A stretch of DNA of 58,735 nt from Brachionus koreanus (GCA_016987375.1 PJRA01000313.1:3668758-3727492); one strand, 5' to 3'. Counted from the stretch's first letter, positions 12,701-24,579 are shown. Numbers and translations: made by a program. Notes: generated by a model from the letters alone, not told the origin.

Positions 12701-15700
12701 GCGGTAGTTTTGTTAGGTGCGAATCTTATAAAATAAATAATAATGATCAAATTTTTAATTTAATTGTAATAATAAATAAATTTTATTAGTATTATTCACA
12801 AATCAATCATTCACTTAAACTATTTAAATAATGATACTATTCGGCAAAGCAAAATATTTGATCACATTATATTTTTTTTAATTTTTTCAAAAATTCTTAA
12901 AAGCGCAATTTAATTTCATCGCAGATTTTTAAATTTCTGAAGCATCTCAAAGGTTTAAGACGATGTTAAATATAGGATTTAAGATATTTGAATCAAATTT
13001 GAAAAATAAAATATGACCAAAATTTTTACTTTGCCTTCTATTCATAGTATTAAAATGATGATTTAATTTTTTGAAAAAAAATCTCCGTTTTTTTATTTTT
13101 ATATTACAAGGAAAATAATGGAAAATAGCATGGAATATAGTTTTTACCAATTCAGATTCGAAGTAGATTCAGCTTTTTTTAAAAAAAATAATAAGAATTA
13201 ATTCCTTTAAAAGTTTATTTTTTATTTATTAATCTCAAAATTTAAATTTAAAACCTAATATCTTTTCATTTTCAAAATACAATTTTGAACAATCAGTTAA
13301 ATATTCTTATGATACTTGGTCCAAATGTTGATTAAATTCTTCAATTACTTTCAAAAAAACCGTCATAAAAATGAATATACTTCCCAAAAACATGATGAAG
13401 CCAACCATCATCGCAAATAAATTCATTCGAAGCGACATTTTTGAATAATACAAAGAATTCATGTTATCATAAGTCTGATAGGCTTTTGCTGATTTTATAG
13501 AAAAATAAAATGCTATTATACCTTTGTTTAATTTTAATGATTCTAAATTTTTGTTGATTTATTGAGATAATAAAAAGTTACCTAATGGTAGAAAACAGAA
13601 AAAACTTGTGAAGACCGAAAGAAATAAATAATCATTCGGTTTAAGAATTTTGCTGGTTTTTAATTCAAAAACCGAATATCTATCGGCAATCAAGTCTTTT
13701 TTGGTTATAAATATTGGTTTATTGATACTTGAAATGGATTCTTCCATTGATAATTTCGAAAATACAGAACAACCAATACTTGAATCATCAGTTTCTAAGT
13801 CACTTGGGTGTTTGGTTACCAATAGTTTGTTTGTCATTTATCTAAATGTTTATCTAAAAATATTAATAATTTAAAAAAATGTGCAGACACCTGATGAATT
13901 AATCCGATTAAAGATTTGATCATTAATCACGGATTGAAGAAAATAAATTAATTAAAAAATGCCTATACCTTTTTTTTAATTTTTCACAATTTATTAGGCT
14001 TTAAAATTTTAAATTAATCCTTGTAAATAAATAAATAATTATGATATAATAAGATTAAAAAACTTATTTCATCCTGGTAAAAAAATCTAAGCAATAAAAA
14101 CAATCTAAACAATCAAAACTTTTAGTTTTATGGAGTTTTATTTTTCTATTTATTACGGTCTATCATAACAAAATTAAAAATAAACTTAAAGATAAAATTT
14201 CAATGAATTATCTTTTTTTTTTGCTAAACAATTTCGAGTCTCATTTGGCTAAATGGTGGTTTTCTGACTATTTAATTCGAAAAAAAATATTTTATACTAA
14301 TGACAAATTTTTAGAAAGAAAAATTTTTTCTTTAAATAAAATCAATTTTTAAAGTCATCTAATATATAATTACTTGATTTTCTACGCTAAGGACTAATTC
14401 AGATAGAGCAAGATTCTCAAAAAATTAATATTTTTAATTTTCTATTAGATAAAAATTAAAACAAATTAAAAAAAAAATGAAGTTTTGTTTAAACTAATTC
14501 GATCTGATCTTATCGACTAGAATTTAAAAAATACAAAGAAGCTTATTTAACTTTTTAAAGATAAGAAATTAAAATTTGAAATATTGAAAAAAATAAATAT
14601 CGATTTACAATTTTAGTTTTAGTAAGAACGTATAAAAACTGCAATTTTTTTATAAAATTCCACTTAATTTGTTACGTATTTCTAGATGTATATATAGATT
14701 TATTAAAACCAGAAGCACAAAATTAGCAAAATAATATCGCTACCAAAATTTTTGTTAAAGGAATATTTAATAAAAACCAATTAAATTGACTTGATCTTAT
14801 TATTTTTTTAGATATTTCTAGGAGAATATGTAAATTTATTAAGGCAATTTTTTTTAATTTTAAATAAATAAATTAATTGCTATAACTATTTTTTAGAATT
14901 TTTAAAAAATAGAATCTTTACCTTAATAAATTTCTCCTCATATCATTTCTTAAACGATATTTCTTATAAATTTTTCTAACAAAAATTTTAGTTTTATAAA
15001 AGCCTAGACTAACAATTTTTTATTTTAAATTTTTTGATCTTTAATTTTTATTTGTTTTTACTTCGAATCTAGTCCTAACAATTTTTTAAATCTAGAAGCA
15101 TCAGGATTTTATATTCTATTCATTTATTTTGTTTTAATAAAAATTTTTTAAAATGTTTTAGATATTTTGACGATAATGATGTCTTTTGAGTAGGTTATTA
15201 TTAAATATTCTTTTATTAAAAATTTTAATAGCTATTTTATTTTGCTAATTTTGCATTTATTTCTAATAAATCTGTGTTTACCTCTAGAAATACCTAAAAA
15301 TTTAAGTGAATTTTTATTGAAAATTCAATACCAAGTTTTGATTAAAATTAGAATTTAAAAATCAATTTTGACAACCTTAAAAAAATTCTACTGCGAAATT
15401 TCAATTGTCAATATAAATAATATATTAAAATATTTTTTAAGTATTTTAATATAAATAACCGGAAGTTTTTGAAATTTGTTCGTAAAAGTTTATATCAATC
15501 TTTAATATATTTATATATGTAACATCATATATCAATCAATAAAGCTAATTAAATATAAATTTGTTAAAATTATTCATGTTTCATTAACTTATGTTCTTTT
15601 TTTTAATCTTATACCTGACAAATATGGCCTTTTTTAAAGATATATTTTTATTTATTTAATTAATAATCAATAAATACGCCTGAAGACGAAGTAAGATTAA

Positions 15701-18700
15701 TTTGAAAAAGTAAAAAGACAAAAATCATTAATTAAAAATAATATTTTTTATTATAAAAACTCATTTTATAATTTGAGGAAAAGAAGACCCCTTCATGTTT
15801 ACCAAAATTTTTTTTTGAAAGAGATTTCAATTTTACTTTTGAAAAATTAAAATCAAGTGGTAATACTGATCCTCTCACTAAAAGGGAGCCAAAGAAAACC
15901 AACTTCTAGAAAAAAATTTCAATTTTTTTAGTTTTAAAGAACAATAGTCAGCTTGAATTGATATTATCTTAGCTGCTACTGACTTTTTAGACTTCTATTG
16001 TATCATATTCTCTTGTTACCACAATTTCATTCTTCATTATATACAAGCACAGATAATAAAAAGTTGGCTTGTTTTTTTTATGAAAAACTCGTCATCATTA
16101 TTATTATTATTAAAAACTAATGAAAACTATATTCTTGAAGCGGAGATTTAGCTCTATCAATTGATATATAATATTACTTATGAAACATTCATGAATAAAT
16201 TTAAAAAAACTTTGTTTTCAACTGGCTGGTATTCTTTACAAAAATATTGAGCATTTTTAACTTCAACATTAATATTTTAATATTTTAAAAAAAAATTTTT
16301 TTTAGAATGAACTTGGTGATACAATTGGAAGTAAAAAATTGGACTTAAACTCAACATTTAAATCAAATGATTTACTTGAATGTAACAAATTCATGTTATT
16401 TTATTGTTATTTTATTTTTTCATGTTATTTTATTTTAAAGCAACACTTGGTGGACCTGATGAATCTATGAGTACTGATAAAAATTTTGTCAAAGGATTAG
16501 GATCAAAATCTAATGAACAACTTATCAAATCAATCAAAAATGAAAGTCCTCTTGAAATAACTTATAAGTAATAGACCAAAAGATAATTATAATTAATGAA
16601 GTTTTATCTATGACAACAATGTTTTTAAAGATTGCCAACAAGTGTTTTTTTTGCAGAGGCACCAGTTTTGGCTCGATGGGACGAGAGCAGGGCGCATTGG
16701 CGCACTGACGAAATCTTAGACTTCAAATATAGCGATGATCAGAAGGAGATTAGTTTCAAAACGTATCATTTTACGCCATACTGTCTTCTACAAGACCGCC
16801 ATGTGCATATGCCATTTCAATTGTGGAGAATGGCACCTAGAGAATCTATGAACAGCTGCATGTTCACTTTAGAGACTTCTAATTTTGAATTGAACATAGA
16901 AATAAAGGTAAACTATCTATTTAAATGCTAAATTATTCGAATCAGACTAAGAGTTTTGTGGTACGATAAAATTTCAGAAAAGGTTAAGAACTTATTTGAA
17001 TTTGTTTTTTTAAGATTTAATCCAACAAATTGGTATTTTAGCCAATATAATCTATGTTGTTCTAGTGTAATTTGATCTAAAAAAAAATTCTTGAATATTG
17101 CAATTGGAATATTTACTTTAAAATTAAATAGCTTTTCACTCGAATTAATTTATTGAAGAAAAAAATTCAATCATTATATAAATAAAAATTAAATATATTC
17201 TAAATTTGGATCAAATGTTACTTTTGAAATACAAGTTGTACTATTGTATGCACCATTAGTTGTTTTACTGCTACCACTATTATTGCTACTACTAGTACTA
17301 CTGAAACCGGTATTTATTACACTTCCTGAGTTGGTTTTATTACACGGACCGGCATTATTTGTAACAGATATTGACTGATTTTTTAATTCTGTTGCACTCT
17401 CTTCACCAGTAATGCTCTCAATCAAACTCAATAATTTAACTTCCTTATCATTAATATCTGCTCTATTTACATTTTTTTCAAAACTATCCCGTCTTATCCA
17501 CGGATCGCTTTCAGGCGTATCTTTGGTTTGCGGAATTATTTCTCTATTAATGGAATTAAATTTATTGTCTTCGTAAATAGTATCTTTTTTTTCGTAATTT
17601 TCCAGACTTTTTCCTCTTGAGCGTCTATTATCAAAAATTTTATGTGAATTTTTTATCGGTGTAGCTGAACTACTTGAATAGACAGGCGACATAGATGAAT
17701 TAAAAAAACGACGCGATTCATGGAACTTGTCTTTTGTGTAAAAGTAAGGATTTAGATCGTCGCATTTCGGCTTATAATCTGACTGGACATTGCGTTTATC
17801 TGATAGAAAGCGGGAGCATGTCTTCAGCGTGTCCAATTTAGAATGCTGAAGTTGCTTTGTTTGCTTTTTGACTTTGCGCGAACTTTTGGGACTCTTAGTT
17901 TCGGGTCTAGCCTCGCCGGAGTCGCTCGAGTCCTCGCAGCTTAATTTCCATGTAAGAGTCAAGGTGACGTTCTCGCTGCCGCCATAAATATCCCAGCATA
18001 GCGAGTACCGGTGCATTTCCTTGGACATAGTGCGCAGGAAATTAATCACGGGTCTCGGAAGCTCCAGTACGTCCATTCTATGACCACACTGCCTCTAACA
18101 ATTGCTTTCTTTTTCAACTTTTGAATAATGAGACTTTAATTTTTTTGCTTTGCCAATATTTTATAAAATAAACATTATTCTAAGGAGATTTTATTTAATT
18201 ACAAAAAACAAATTTCTAATTGAATATTCGAAATATCTTCGGGCTTTTTTTCTAATTAGAGTTTAGCATAAAATATGCATTGGGTGAAATGGCAGCGAAC
18301 GGCTCTGAAATTAGAAAATAGTTAATGATTAAGGAAGTAGACATGTCAAAAAAAAATTTAGATAACGAACTACTTAAGATTAGAATTTTTAGAAAATAAA
18401 TTTGGCTAGATATATATTTATATAAATATAAATGAGATTGATATAGAAGCACATTACGCAATACTAAGACCTAAAAGCGATTGAATTAATCCATCAGATT
18501 GAAATCAATTCTAAAAGAAATTCTTTATATTTTTTTATTTTGTTTGTTATTCTAATCGATTAGAAATTACAATATTTAAAATCTATAAAACACTTGTACG
18601 AAACATAAAAATTCACCTGATAGTGATGCCAAGCTCTATTAGGATTAAATGATGTTTGTACAATCTTTTTTTTTATTTCAAATTGCAAATGTTTTTTGCA

Positions 18701-21700
18701 TTAGATCCCTAATTTTTGTTTATTCTTAAAGAAGAAAAAATATTTTTCTAATTAGACTGAAAATTCTGACTGACTAGAGCTCAAGACATTTTTTTCTCAA
18801 TAAATACAATTCTTTGATTTAAATGAAATACGATTTACTTTATTGATAATTTTCCTAAATAGAATAAACAAAATTTGCTGCTATTTTGGTTCTCATTCGA
18901 AGTGTGATGCATTTTTTTCTTGTGTCTTAGCAATCCGGAAAAAAAATTGCCTGTCAGCCTCAATTTTCTAACAGTAGATGCATTCTAAAAATATTTTAAA
19001 TTATTTTTTTTTGTTAAGTGTCTTAATTAGATTATATGATTTTTTTGTGTTGTTTCAAGAAAATAAAAAATCTTTTAGAATGATCGATTTTTTAATTTAA
19101 TTTATTCTAAAAAATTAAGACAAAACATTTTTAAAAATAAAAAAAAATATATATTTTTCTATTTTTTTTGTGTTGATTTTCTAATAAATTCGGATTTTTT
19201 TTTGATAAATTAATTAAAAGAAAGAATTTGTAGTTTTATTTTAAAAAAATTCGGTAGATACATTTTTGTTAGATTAATAAATACAAAAATAACTGAATAT
19301 AGTTAATTAATGAAAACATTTTTTATTAAATAAATAATAAAAATAACAAAAAACTAGGAAATTTAATATTTTATAAAGATGGCTATGCAAGAATTTTAAA
19401 TTGTACAATTTTAGCTTCAAGTTTATAAGCTAGATGCTTATAAACTAATTTTATAATCGCCTATTGGCATATAAACAAGATAAATATTTTGAAACGATAA
19501 TATTTATTCGCTTTAAGCCAAATCATTTTTGAACTAATTTAAAATGATTAATAGACAAAAAATGCATGATAGCATTGATTAATTAAATAACTAAAAATTG
19601 AATATTTTAGTCGATTCCCGAGATGTCAAAAAAACTGCGTGAGTATTTTAAAACAATTCTCTCTGGTTTTTTTTTCTCCTTAAAATTAAGTATTGTTCCC
19701 GTTTTTTTTCACATAAATTGACTTAAAATTTGGCTAATAAATTTAATTCACTAAAAAAATTTGAATCTTAAAAAATAATCAACATTGAACTAAAGATAGT
19801 TTATTTTTTCGAATTAAATTAGCATTATTAACATTAAAACAAGAATGTTAATTTTTTTAAGTTTGAAAAAGCATTTTTTCTTTCAATTCCAATCTTTTTT
19901 CAATCAATTTTAAATATCATTTAAACCAATTGATTCTCAATTCTTCAATTTGATATTGATATTTCCTAAATTAATCATTAGATTAAAATAAAAAATTAAA
20001 TAATTTTCTTGGTAATTTTAGATAACTTAATTGCAGGCCATAAAATAAGTTGAGTCTTTATTGTAGAAAAATAAAATTTCACTGATTAAGCTTATATAGA
20101 ATAAGATAAATTATTTTAACTATTCTTGTTTTTTTTAGTTAAATTTTTGATTTTTCTTAGTAGAAAAAATCTTTTATGTTGTTGGCTTTTTTATGCATTT
20201 TTTTCATTCATGTTGAGTAATTGAAAAGCACTCTTACACATTTTTAATTAGCTACGAGAAATAATAAACTGAAATATTGTTTTTTTTCCCTTCTTAAAAA
20301 AATCTCAATAGAGACAGTCAAAAGAAACAAAATGAAGAATAAGAACAAAAAACTACTGACATTATATTTCTATTGATTGTAACATTATTAGAAGAAGTCA
20401 TAAACTTTGACAATTTTTGAATTATTTGAATTGACCAAAATAAGGTTGACAATTGATATGAATAATTTTAAATTTACTTGCATGATTTGTTGAGCTTCAC
20501 AAGTTAAAGAGCAAAATAAATCAATTTTTTTCGAGAGAAAAATGCTTTCTAAATTTGCTTTAAATGAAGCGAACAATTATTTAGCTATTTATTTTAGGGA
20601 AAACTACACAATTTTAATTCCTAAAATATTGATTTAATAAAAACTGCATTTTAAAACTGATTTATACAAAGATTAAACATTTACTTAAAATAATTTATCT
20701 CATTTTAAAAGTGTTTTTATTTTCTTCTTGATTAATTTAAATATTTTTTATTAAATACACAGAGCATCTTAAAAAAAATCTTTGTTCATGCTATGACTAA
20801 TCTTAAGATTAATGTGATATGCTTTGCTGCTGAAATGCAATATTTTTTTGAAAAAATAAATAAATTACTCTCTCTCACAAAATCGATTGTTAAGCATCTT
20901 AATTAATTTTTTCACACAATTTTTCTAGGCAATCTCCGTTGCGGATGCCAATCTGGGATTTGAACATTTTTAATCTTAATATTTGAGATCACAAGATCGG
21001 ACACTTGTTTTCAAGAAAATATTCTAGATTCATTTAAGTTTAAAAAAAATAATTATTTTTGAACCAAAAGCATTTTTCCGCTACAAAAAAGTTGCTAAAT
21101 TTGAGTATTAAGCAAAATATATCGATAGAATATTTTAATAAAATTAATTTCCCATATTTTACTGAAATAAAAAATAATAATTTAAAATTTTTTTAAGTTT
21201 GATCAATTAAGGGTTTATGTACCAATAAGGCCGGCTAATGAAGAAGATAAAAGCAAAGAGCAAAAAAAATCTAAGCAATCGTTGAGCAAACAATCTAAAC
21301 CAGAAAAACCACCAAGATTAGACTATGAAAATCAAAATCCTAATCCAGTTTTTATGAAAGTTATCGAACCGATTGCAAACAAATGGTTTAATCTACGAGA
21401 GTTCAAAACTCTACTTAGATCCATAGGTTTGAATATATTTCCTGAGCCAGATTCGGAAAAATTTGTCACTATTACTAGCAAAAATAAAAAACTAGAGTGG
21501 AAAATTCACAGAAATATGGCACTATGCTCTTGCTTGATTTCCATGGCCTATTCAAAATGGAATAGTGAAATTGAAACTGAAGACAAAATAGTCATATTGT
21601 ATCAGAAACACACCACTGACAAGGAGCCTAATCAAGTTAACAAAAAAAATCATTCAATCTCAATCTTACACTTATTTTTTCCTTAAAGGAACTTTATAAA

Positions 21701-21995
21701 TGCTTAATTTCAACAACAGATGTTTTCTATGTTAGTGAATCAAACGAAAATTCTGATGATTTAGATCAAAATATTGCTCCAGGCACTCAAGTAATTTTAA
21801 AAATATTATTAGAATTTATTTTTCTAATCTTATCATTTTTGAAAGGAGCATTCAAATATGTACCATTTATGTTTGGAGGATATTTGTAAGAATGACGAAG
21901 AACTAATAAATAGAAGAATTAATGATATTGATCCATTATACTACGAGACATGCTTAGATTTTCTTGAATCTGTTAAGCTTCTAACTTTTTCTTAA
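9793..21995 (+). CDS. DNAI7: Dynein axonemal intermediate chain 7 homologue (CASC1)
   Basis: Ciliary protein of the CASC1 family, linked to axonemal dynein assembly or attachment. Exons I can place: 9793-9807, 9860-9953, ~10252-10447, ~10498-10638, ~10682-11470, ~11512-11648, ~16306-16381, ~16441-16571, ~16631-16907, ~21200-21640, ~21689-21791 and ~21846-21995. The start is Glu/Lys/Arg-rich coiled coil, as in the family. Next comes WERYMKCDGSPDP and a CIWANL segment, then an acidic linker (11100-11320) and QPSGPILHIGLYDIPPQPK. The later part has APVLARWDESRAHWRTDEI, LLQDRHVHMPFQLW, RSIGLNIFPEPDSEKFV and a MYHLCLEDI end. Two introns are large (about 4.7 and 4.3 kb) and contain two opposite-strand reading frames and a hairpin repeat; the other introns are short. 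The tiny first exon is the weakest part. Confidence 0.9.
11649..12199 (+). other. Start of large DNAI7 intron
   Basis: Begins with GTAAATAATC after the exon ending near 11648. Apart from AT-rich runs nothing was seen before the hairpin element at 12200. Confidence 0.6.
12200..12723. repeat. Long hairpin (fold-back) element with 183-bp arms
   Basis: Arms 12200-12382 and 12541-12723 are inverted copies of each other. By eye they are nearly perfect; one clear difference is the C/T in AGCGGGAAAATCC against AGTGGGAAAATCC. The outer ends read TTCGCACCTAACAAAACTAC. The 158-base loop (12383-12540) has no coding potential. The arms are clearly more GC-rich than the surrounding intron. The form fits a MITE or Foldback-type DNA element; no target duplication is obvious. 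Because it lies in a DNAI7 intron, its transcript could form a long double-stranded stem. Confidence 0.85.
12845..12965 (+). repeat. Dispersed repeat copy A (matches 58028-58140)
   Basis: Shares GGCAAAG.AAAAT..TTGATCA and then a core containing GCGCAATT.AATTTCATCGCAGATTTTT with a second copy at about 58028-58140, same orientation. It has no coding capacity. This is probably the remains of a repeated element family. Confidence 0.6.
13307..13837 (-). CDS. CD225/dispanin-family membrane protein
   Basis: Two exons, 13837 to ~13581 and ~13526 to 13307, encode about 160 residues. The N-terminal 70 residues or so are hydrophilic with acidic and Ser-rich stretches. Then comes KPNDYLFLSVFTSFFCFLPL, joined by splicing to GIIAFYFSIKSAKAYQTYD, which is the CD225 signature: a hydrophobic re-entrant helix, conserved Cys and an SxKSxxAY loop. 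A second transmembrane helix (NLFAMMVGFIMFLGSIFIFM) and a short charged tail follow. The family includes IFITM, TMEM91, SYNDIG and PRRT proteins; which subgroup this belongs to cannot be said. The gene lies on the opposite strand inside a large DNAI7 intron and looks intact. Confidence 0.85.
13838..16305. other. Remaining part of large DNAI7 intron
   Basis: About 2.5 kb of very AT-rich intron sequence containing the promoter side of the CD225 gene. Several near-complementary A/T runs around 14680-15000 and 15290-15480 suggest old repeats, but none has clear borders. No coding region was recognised. Confidence 0.5.
17189..18076 (-). CDS. Unidentified 295-residue protein, single exon
   Basis: One uninterrupted reading frame on the strand opposite DNAI7, inside its last large intron. 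Residues 1-46 form a compact conserved-looking piece including RTMSKEMHRYSLCWDIYGG and TLTLTWKL. It is followed by a long disordered tail rich in Ser, Asn, Lys and Thr (Ser-Asn-Gly runs near the C-terminus), with KSSRKVKKQTKQ as a possible nuclear localisation signal. The family is not recognised. The first 200 bases or so (17860-18076) have distinctly higher GC than the rest of the gene and the intron. That and the lack of introns would fit a retrocopy or a transferred or duplicated piece, but this is inference. ATG at 18076 is the start of the long frame. Confidence 0.65.
   Translation of the reverse strand: MDVLELPRPVINFLRTMSKEMHRYSLCWDIYGGSENVTLTLTWKLSCEDSSDSGEARPETKSPKSSRKVKKQTKQLQHSKLDTLKTCSRFLSDKRNVQSDYKPKCDDLNPYFYTKDKFHESRRFFNSSMSPVYSSSSATPIKNSHKIFDNRRSRGKSLENYEKKDTIYEDNKFNSINREIIPQTKDTPESDPWIRRDSFEKNVNRADINDKEVKLLSLIESITGEESATELKNQSISVTNNAGPCNKTNSGSVINTGFSSTSSSNNSGSSKTTNGAYNSTTCISKVTFDPNLEYI
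18077..21190. other. Rest of last large DNAI7 intron
   Basis: About 3.1 kb of AT-rich intron between the start of the nested 295-residue frame and the next DNAI7 exon near 21200. No gene or structured repeat was recognised. The small open frames near 18252-18461 and 20388-20576 have no conserved features. Confidence 0.5.
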
Positions 21996-22189
21996 GTCAT
22001 CGTTATTTTATGATTTAATTAAAAGAATAGAATTACGTTTTAATAAAATTATTAATAAAAAACTAGCAACATTTTTTTTCTCAAAATTTTGTTGGTAAAA
22101 AATACTCAATTATTTTACATTAAAATATTAGATTGATTTTTAAAATAAATTTTAGGCTACATAAATCAAATTTATTATATATTATTAAG

Positions 22190-22540
22190 AATAATCTACA
22201 CAGCATTGGTAGGACCCCATATAGAATTTGCCATCCATATAGTCATTAGTACATGGTTTTTGAGAAAGACATTTCAGAAATTGAGAAGGTATTTTATTAA
22301 TTAGTTTAATTCAAATATTTAAAAAAATTAATAGACACGAAATTATAATTTTTAGAATAAATTTTTCTTGTAATCGGAAGTATAATTTGAGTAGGCATAA
22401 TAAGTGTATTGTTAGGGAAGATGTGAAAAATATTCAAAATCGTTTCTTAACTAATTTAGAATAGTTTACCTCAGCACATTATTAATTCCATATACTAGAA
22501 AATGGAAAAAAGTATATAAATAATCCAAATGGATCTTCTT
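22190..22540 (+). pseudogene. LINE reverse transcriptase C-terminal relic
   Basis: Frameshifted remains of the same kind of RT C-terminus as at 1546-1986. ALVGPHIEFAI (about 22203) corresponds to the RPHLEYA box. FEKDISEIEKV in another frame and NRKYNLSRHNKCIVRE follow, then NRFLTNLE, and SLPQHIINS ends the relic. Frameshifts and stops make it inactive. Confidence 0.7.
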
Positions 22541-23387
22541 AATTATTTCATAAATTTTCTGATCAAAAAATAATTGAAGCTTACATTAAAAAGCAAATGC
22601 TTACATTAAAAATCTTGTAAGCATAATTTTCAATACCTCTAAAATTTACAGAGGAAAGTATTTATTTCCGTTTAATATCTCTCAATAATATTTTAATTTT
22701 CATTTAATTAAAAAATATTTATTGAAAAAGAAATAAATTTGTATAAAATTGATTTTTAAAAAACTAAATTTTGAATTATTAATCGATCTTCAAAAATAAA
22801 TAAAAATATTATATCAAAATTGAAATATTTCCAAGCTAAAAGTTAACAAATATCATGTCTCAAATGTATTAACATGTGTTTTTCGAAGATTGAACATTTG
22901 TCATTTCTATCCTTTTATTCATTACTTTTCTGTTGGCACGTCATCATATCATCATCATCAAAAAAACACCATAATATTCTAGGAAAAAAAAATTTTAAAT
23001 TTTTGGTTAATGATCGTGATCTACAACTCGGCCATTTCTAAAGAGCTAAAAACAATATTAACCTTTAATTCTTAAAATTCTGTATCCTTTTTCAAAAACT
23101 TAATTTCAAATTTTAAATTATTTTGTTATTAATTTTAATATCTTATTTTTTAAGTAGTTTTTAGTATTTTTTGTCTATATGAGTTCGATCGATTCATCAA
23201 GGGTATAAAAAGGTTTAAACTCAAACAATTTAAAAAATTTAAAAAACTTAAAAGTGAAAAAGTTAGTTATTGTTGTTTTTTAAAAATTGTTTTAATTTTC
23301 TTTATTTTGTTTTAGATCATTTACTTTTACTATTATTCTATTATTTTTTTTTTTAATTTTTATTTTTTAGATTTTTTCTAATATATA
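22541..23387. other. AT-rich spacer before the LTR element
   Basis: Between the LINE relic and the LTR retrotransposon. It has long A/T runs and a CATCATCATATCATCATCAT-like simple stretch at about 22940. No gene was recognised. Confidence 0.5.
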
Positions 23388-23391
23388 GAAG

Positions 23392-23784
23392 TGTAATGCG
23401 TGGCAATTAAATGGCTCTGAAGAGTGAAAAGAGGGCGCTGCAGTACTTTGCAGTACTGACTGTTTGGACACTTCGCAGCGTCCGAAAAACTAGATTATAT
23501 CTGACTCGGATAGTCTAGTCCCAACTTTCCTATTATGGAATAGTTGGACTTTATTCTAAGTAGGTCGTTAGGCTACTTAGATCGATAACTTTGCAGCTAT
23601 CGTTACTCAAATAAAATTAAAAGAAAAAGTTAATTTTATTTTGAGATTTTTCTTTATTTAAAAATAAATAAATCATAAATTATAAAAATAAAATTGTCAT
23701 ATTTATGCCACAAATTTTATAATTTTTAAAGTTTTTTTTCATTAACTTTCATTAATAAACAAAGATGGTTTTTCCATCTTTACA
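23392..23784 (-). repeat. 3' LTR of the retrotransposon
   Basis: A 393-base repeat identical by eye to 30144-30536. It begins TGTAATGCGTGG and ends CATCTTTACA, i.e. TG..CA borders. It contains a small palindrome, GCAGTACTTTGCAGTACTG, at about 23442-23460, and AATAAA-type A/T runs that could serve 3' end formation on the minus strand. Confidence 0.95.
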
Positions 23785-23800
23785 TCTCCCTTCTAAATTT
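23785..23800 (-). other. Polypurine tract of the retrotransposon
   Basis: Read on the minus strand the bases directly before the 3' LTR are AAATTTAGAAGGGAGA, a purine-rich run in the position of the plus-strand primer site. Confidence 0.7.
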
Positions 23801-23832
23801 TTTAAAATTTATTTATAAATTTTAGTGTCACA

Positions 23833-24540
23833 TTATTCTTGATTCATTTGTTCATTCTGATCATAGTTTAACATATTCAAATCTGGTGGGTTTTGTTGTT
23901 TGTTCTTTGTTCTTGGATCTGATATTTTTACATTAGGTGTTGATTCATCTGTGAAAAAGTGCTTGATACTATTTGTTATACGAAATCCTTTGACGTTTGT
24001 TGTTCCTAGTTTTAATATCTCCTCGAATCCAAAAACGTCTCTTCTATATCCTCTTTCGTTGTTTTCTAATTCTGCTGTTTGTTTGGCTTCGTTCTTTTCT
24101 GTGTTGCATTTGTGGAATTCGATTAACTTTTTTAATTCTTGTTGCTCTTTTTCCTTTGCAATTTCTTTTTGGATTTGTTCTAATTCTTTTTTCTTGCTGA
24201 TAAGTTCATTGAATTCGTTATTGAATGTTTTCCGTTCTTGTAACCATTTTTGATGTATTTCGGGGAGATCATTAATAATTTGTAAATCTTGGTCTGAAAT
24301 GCGGTGTTTTTCGGCATGATCAGCTCTTTCTTGTTTTGCTTTTAAGATTTCTGGTTTCATTTCTAATAATTTAGCGTTTTTTGTGTCTCTATTTTTTCTT
24401 CTCCTTTCTTTGGACGAGGTAGGTTCTTCATTTGGATTGTAATTTTTTGACAGCTGTATTCTTGGTAGACCATATTCGTCTTTTGGACGGTTCGTCGTTA
24501 TTTTTTCTTTTCTTTTTTTATTTTTTTTTATTAATTTTCT
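23833..24540 (-). CDS. Retrotransposon third ORF, charged coiled-coil protein
   Basis: Downstream of pol lies an open frame with first in-frame ATG at 24360 (175 residues). The frame stays open upstream past 24500, through segments such as EYGLPRIQLSKNYNPNEEP, so the protein could be longer if made from a spliced RNA or by another start. It is very rich in Lys, Glu and Gln. Residues about 35-80 (LQERKTFNNEFNELISKKKE and on) have heptad-like spacing, suggesting a coiled coil. There is no signal peptide, no transmembrane segment and no fusion-like stretch, so nothing supports an envelope protein. The role is unknown. The frame is intact, which suggests the element uses it. Confidence 0.6.
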   Translation of the reverse strand, partial: RKLIKKNKKRKEKITTNRPKDEYGLPRIQLSKNYNPNEEPTSSKERRRKNRDTKNAKLLEMKPEILKAKQERADHAEKHRISDQDLQIINDLPEIHQKWLQERKTFNNEFNELISKKKELEQIQKEIAKEKEQQELKKLIEFHKCNTEKNEAKQTAELENNERGYRRDVFGFEEILKLGTTNVKGFRITNSIKHFFTDESTPNVKISDPRTKNKQQNPPDLNMLNYDQNEQMNQE

Positions 24541-24579
24541 GAATAATTTTATTTATTGCAATCATTTTTATATCTAAAT

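Noticed and set aside
12947..13150. 67-residue minus frame
   Set aside because: Low-complexity AT-rich frame overlapping a dispersed repeat, with no conserved features.
23833..24360. Envelope gene of an errantivirus-like element
   Set aside because: No signal peptide, membrane segment or cleavage site; the protein is charged coiled coil.
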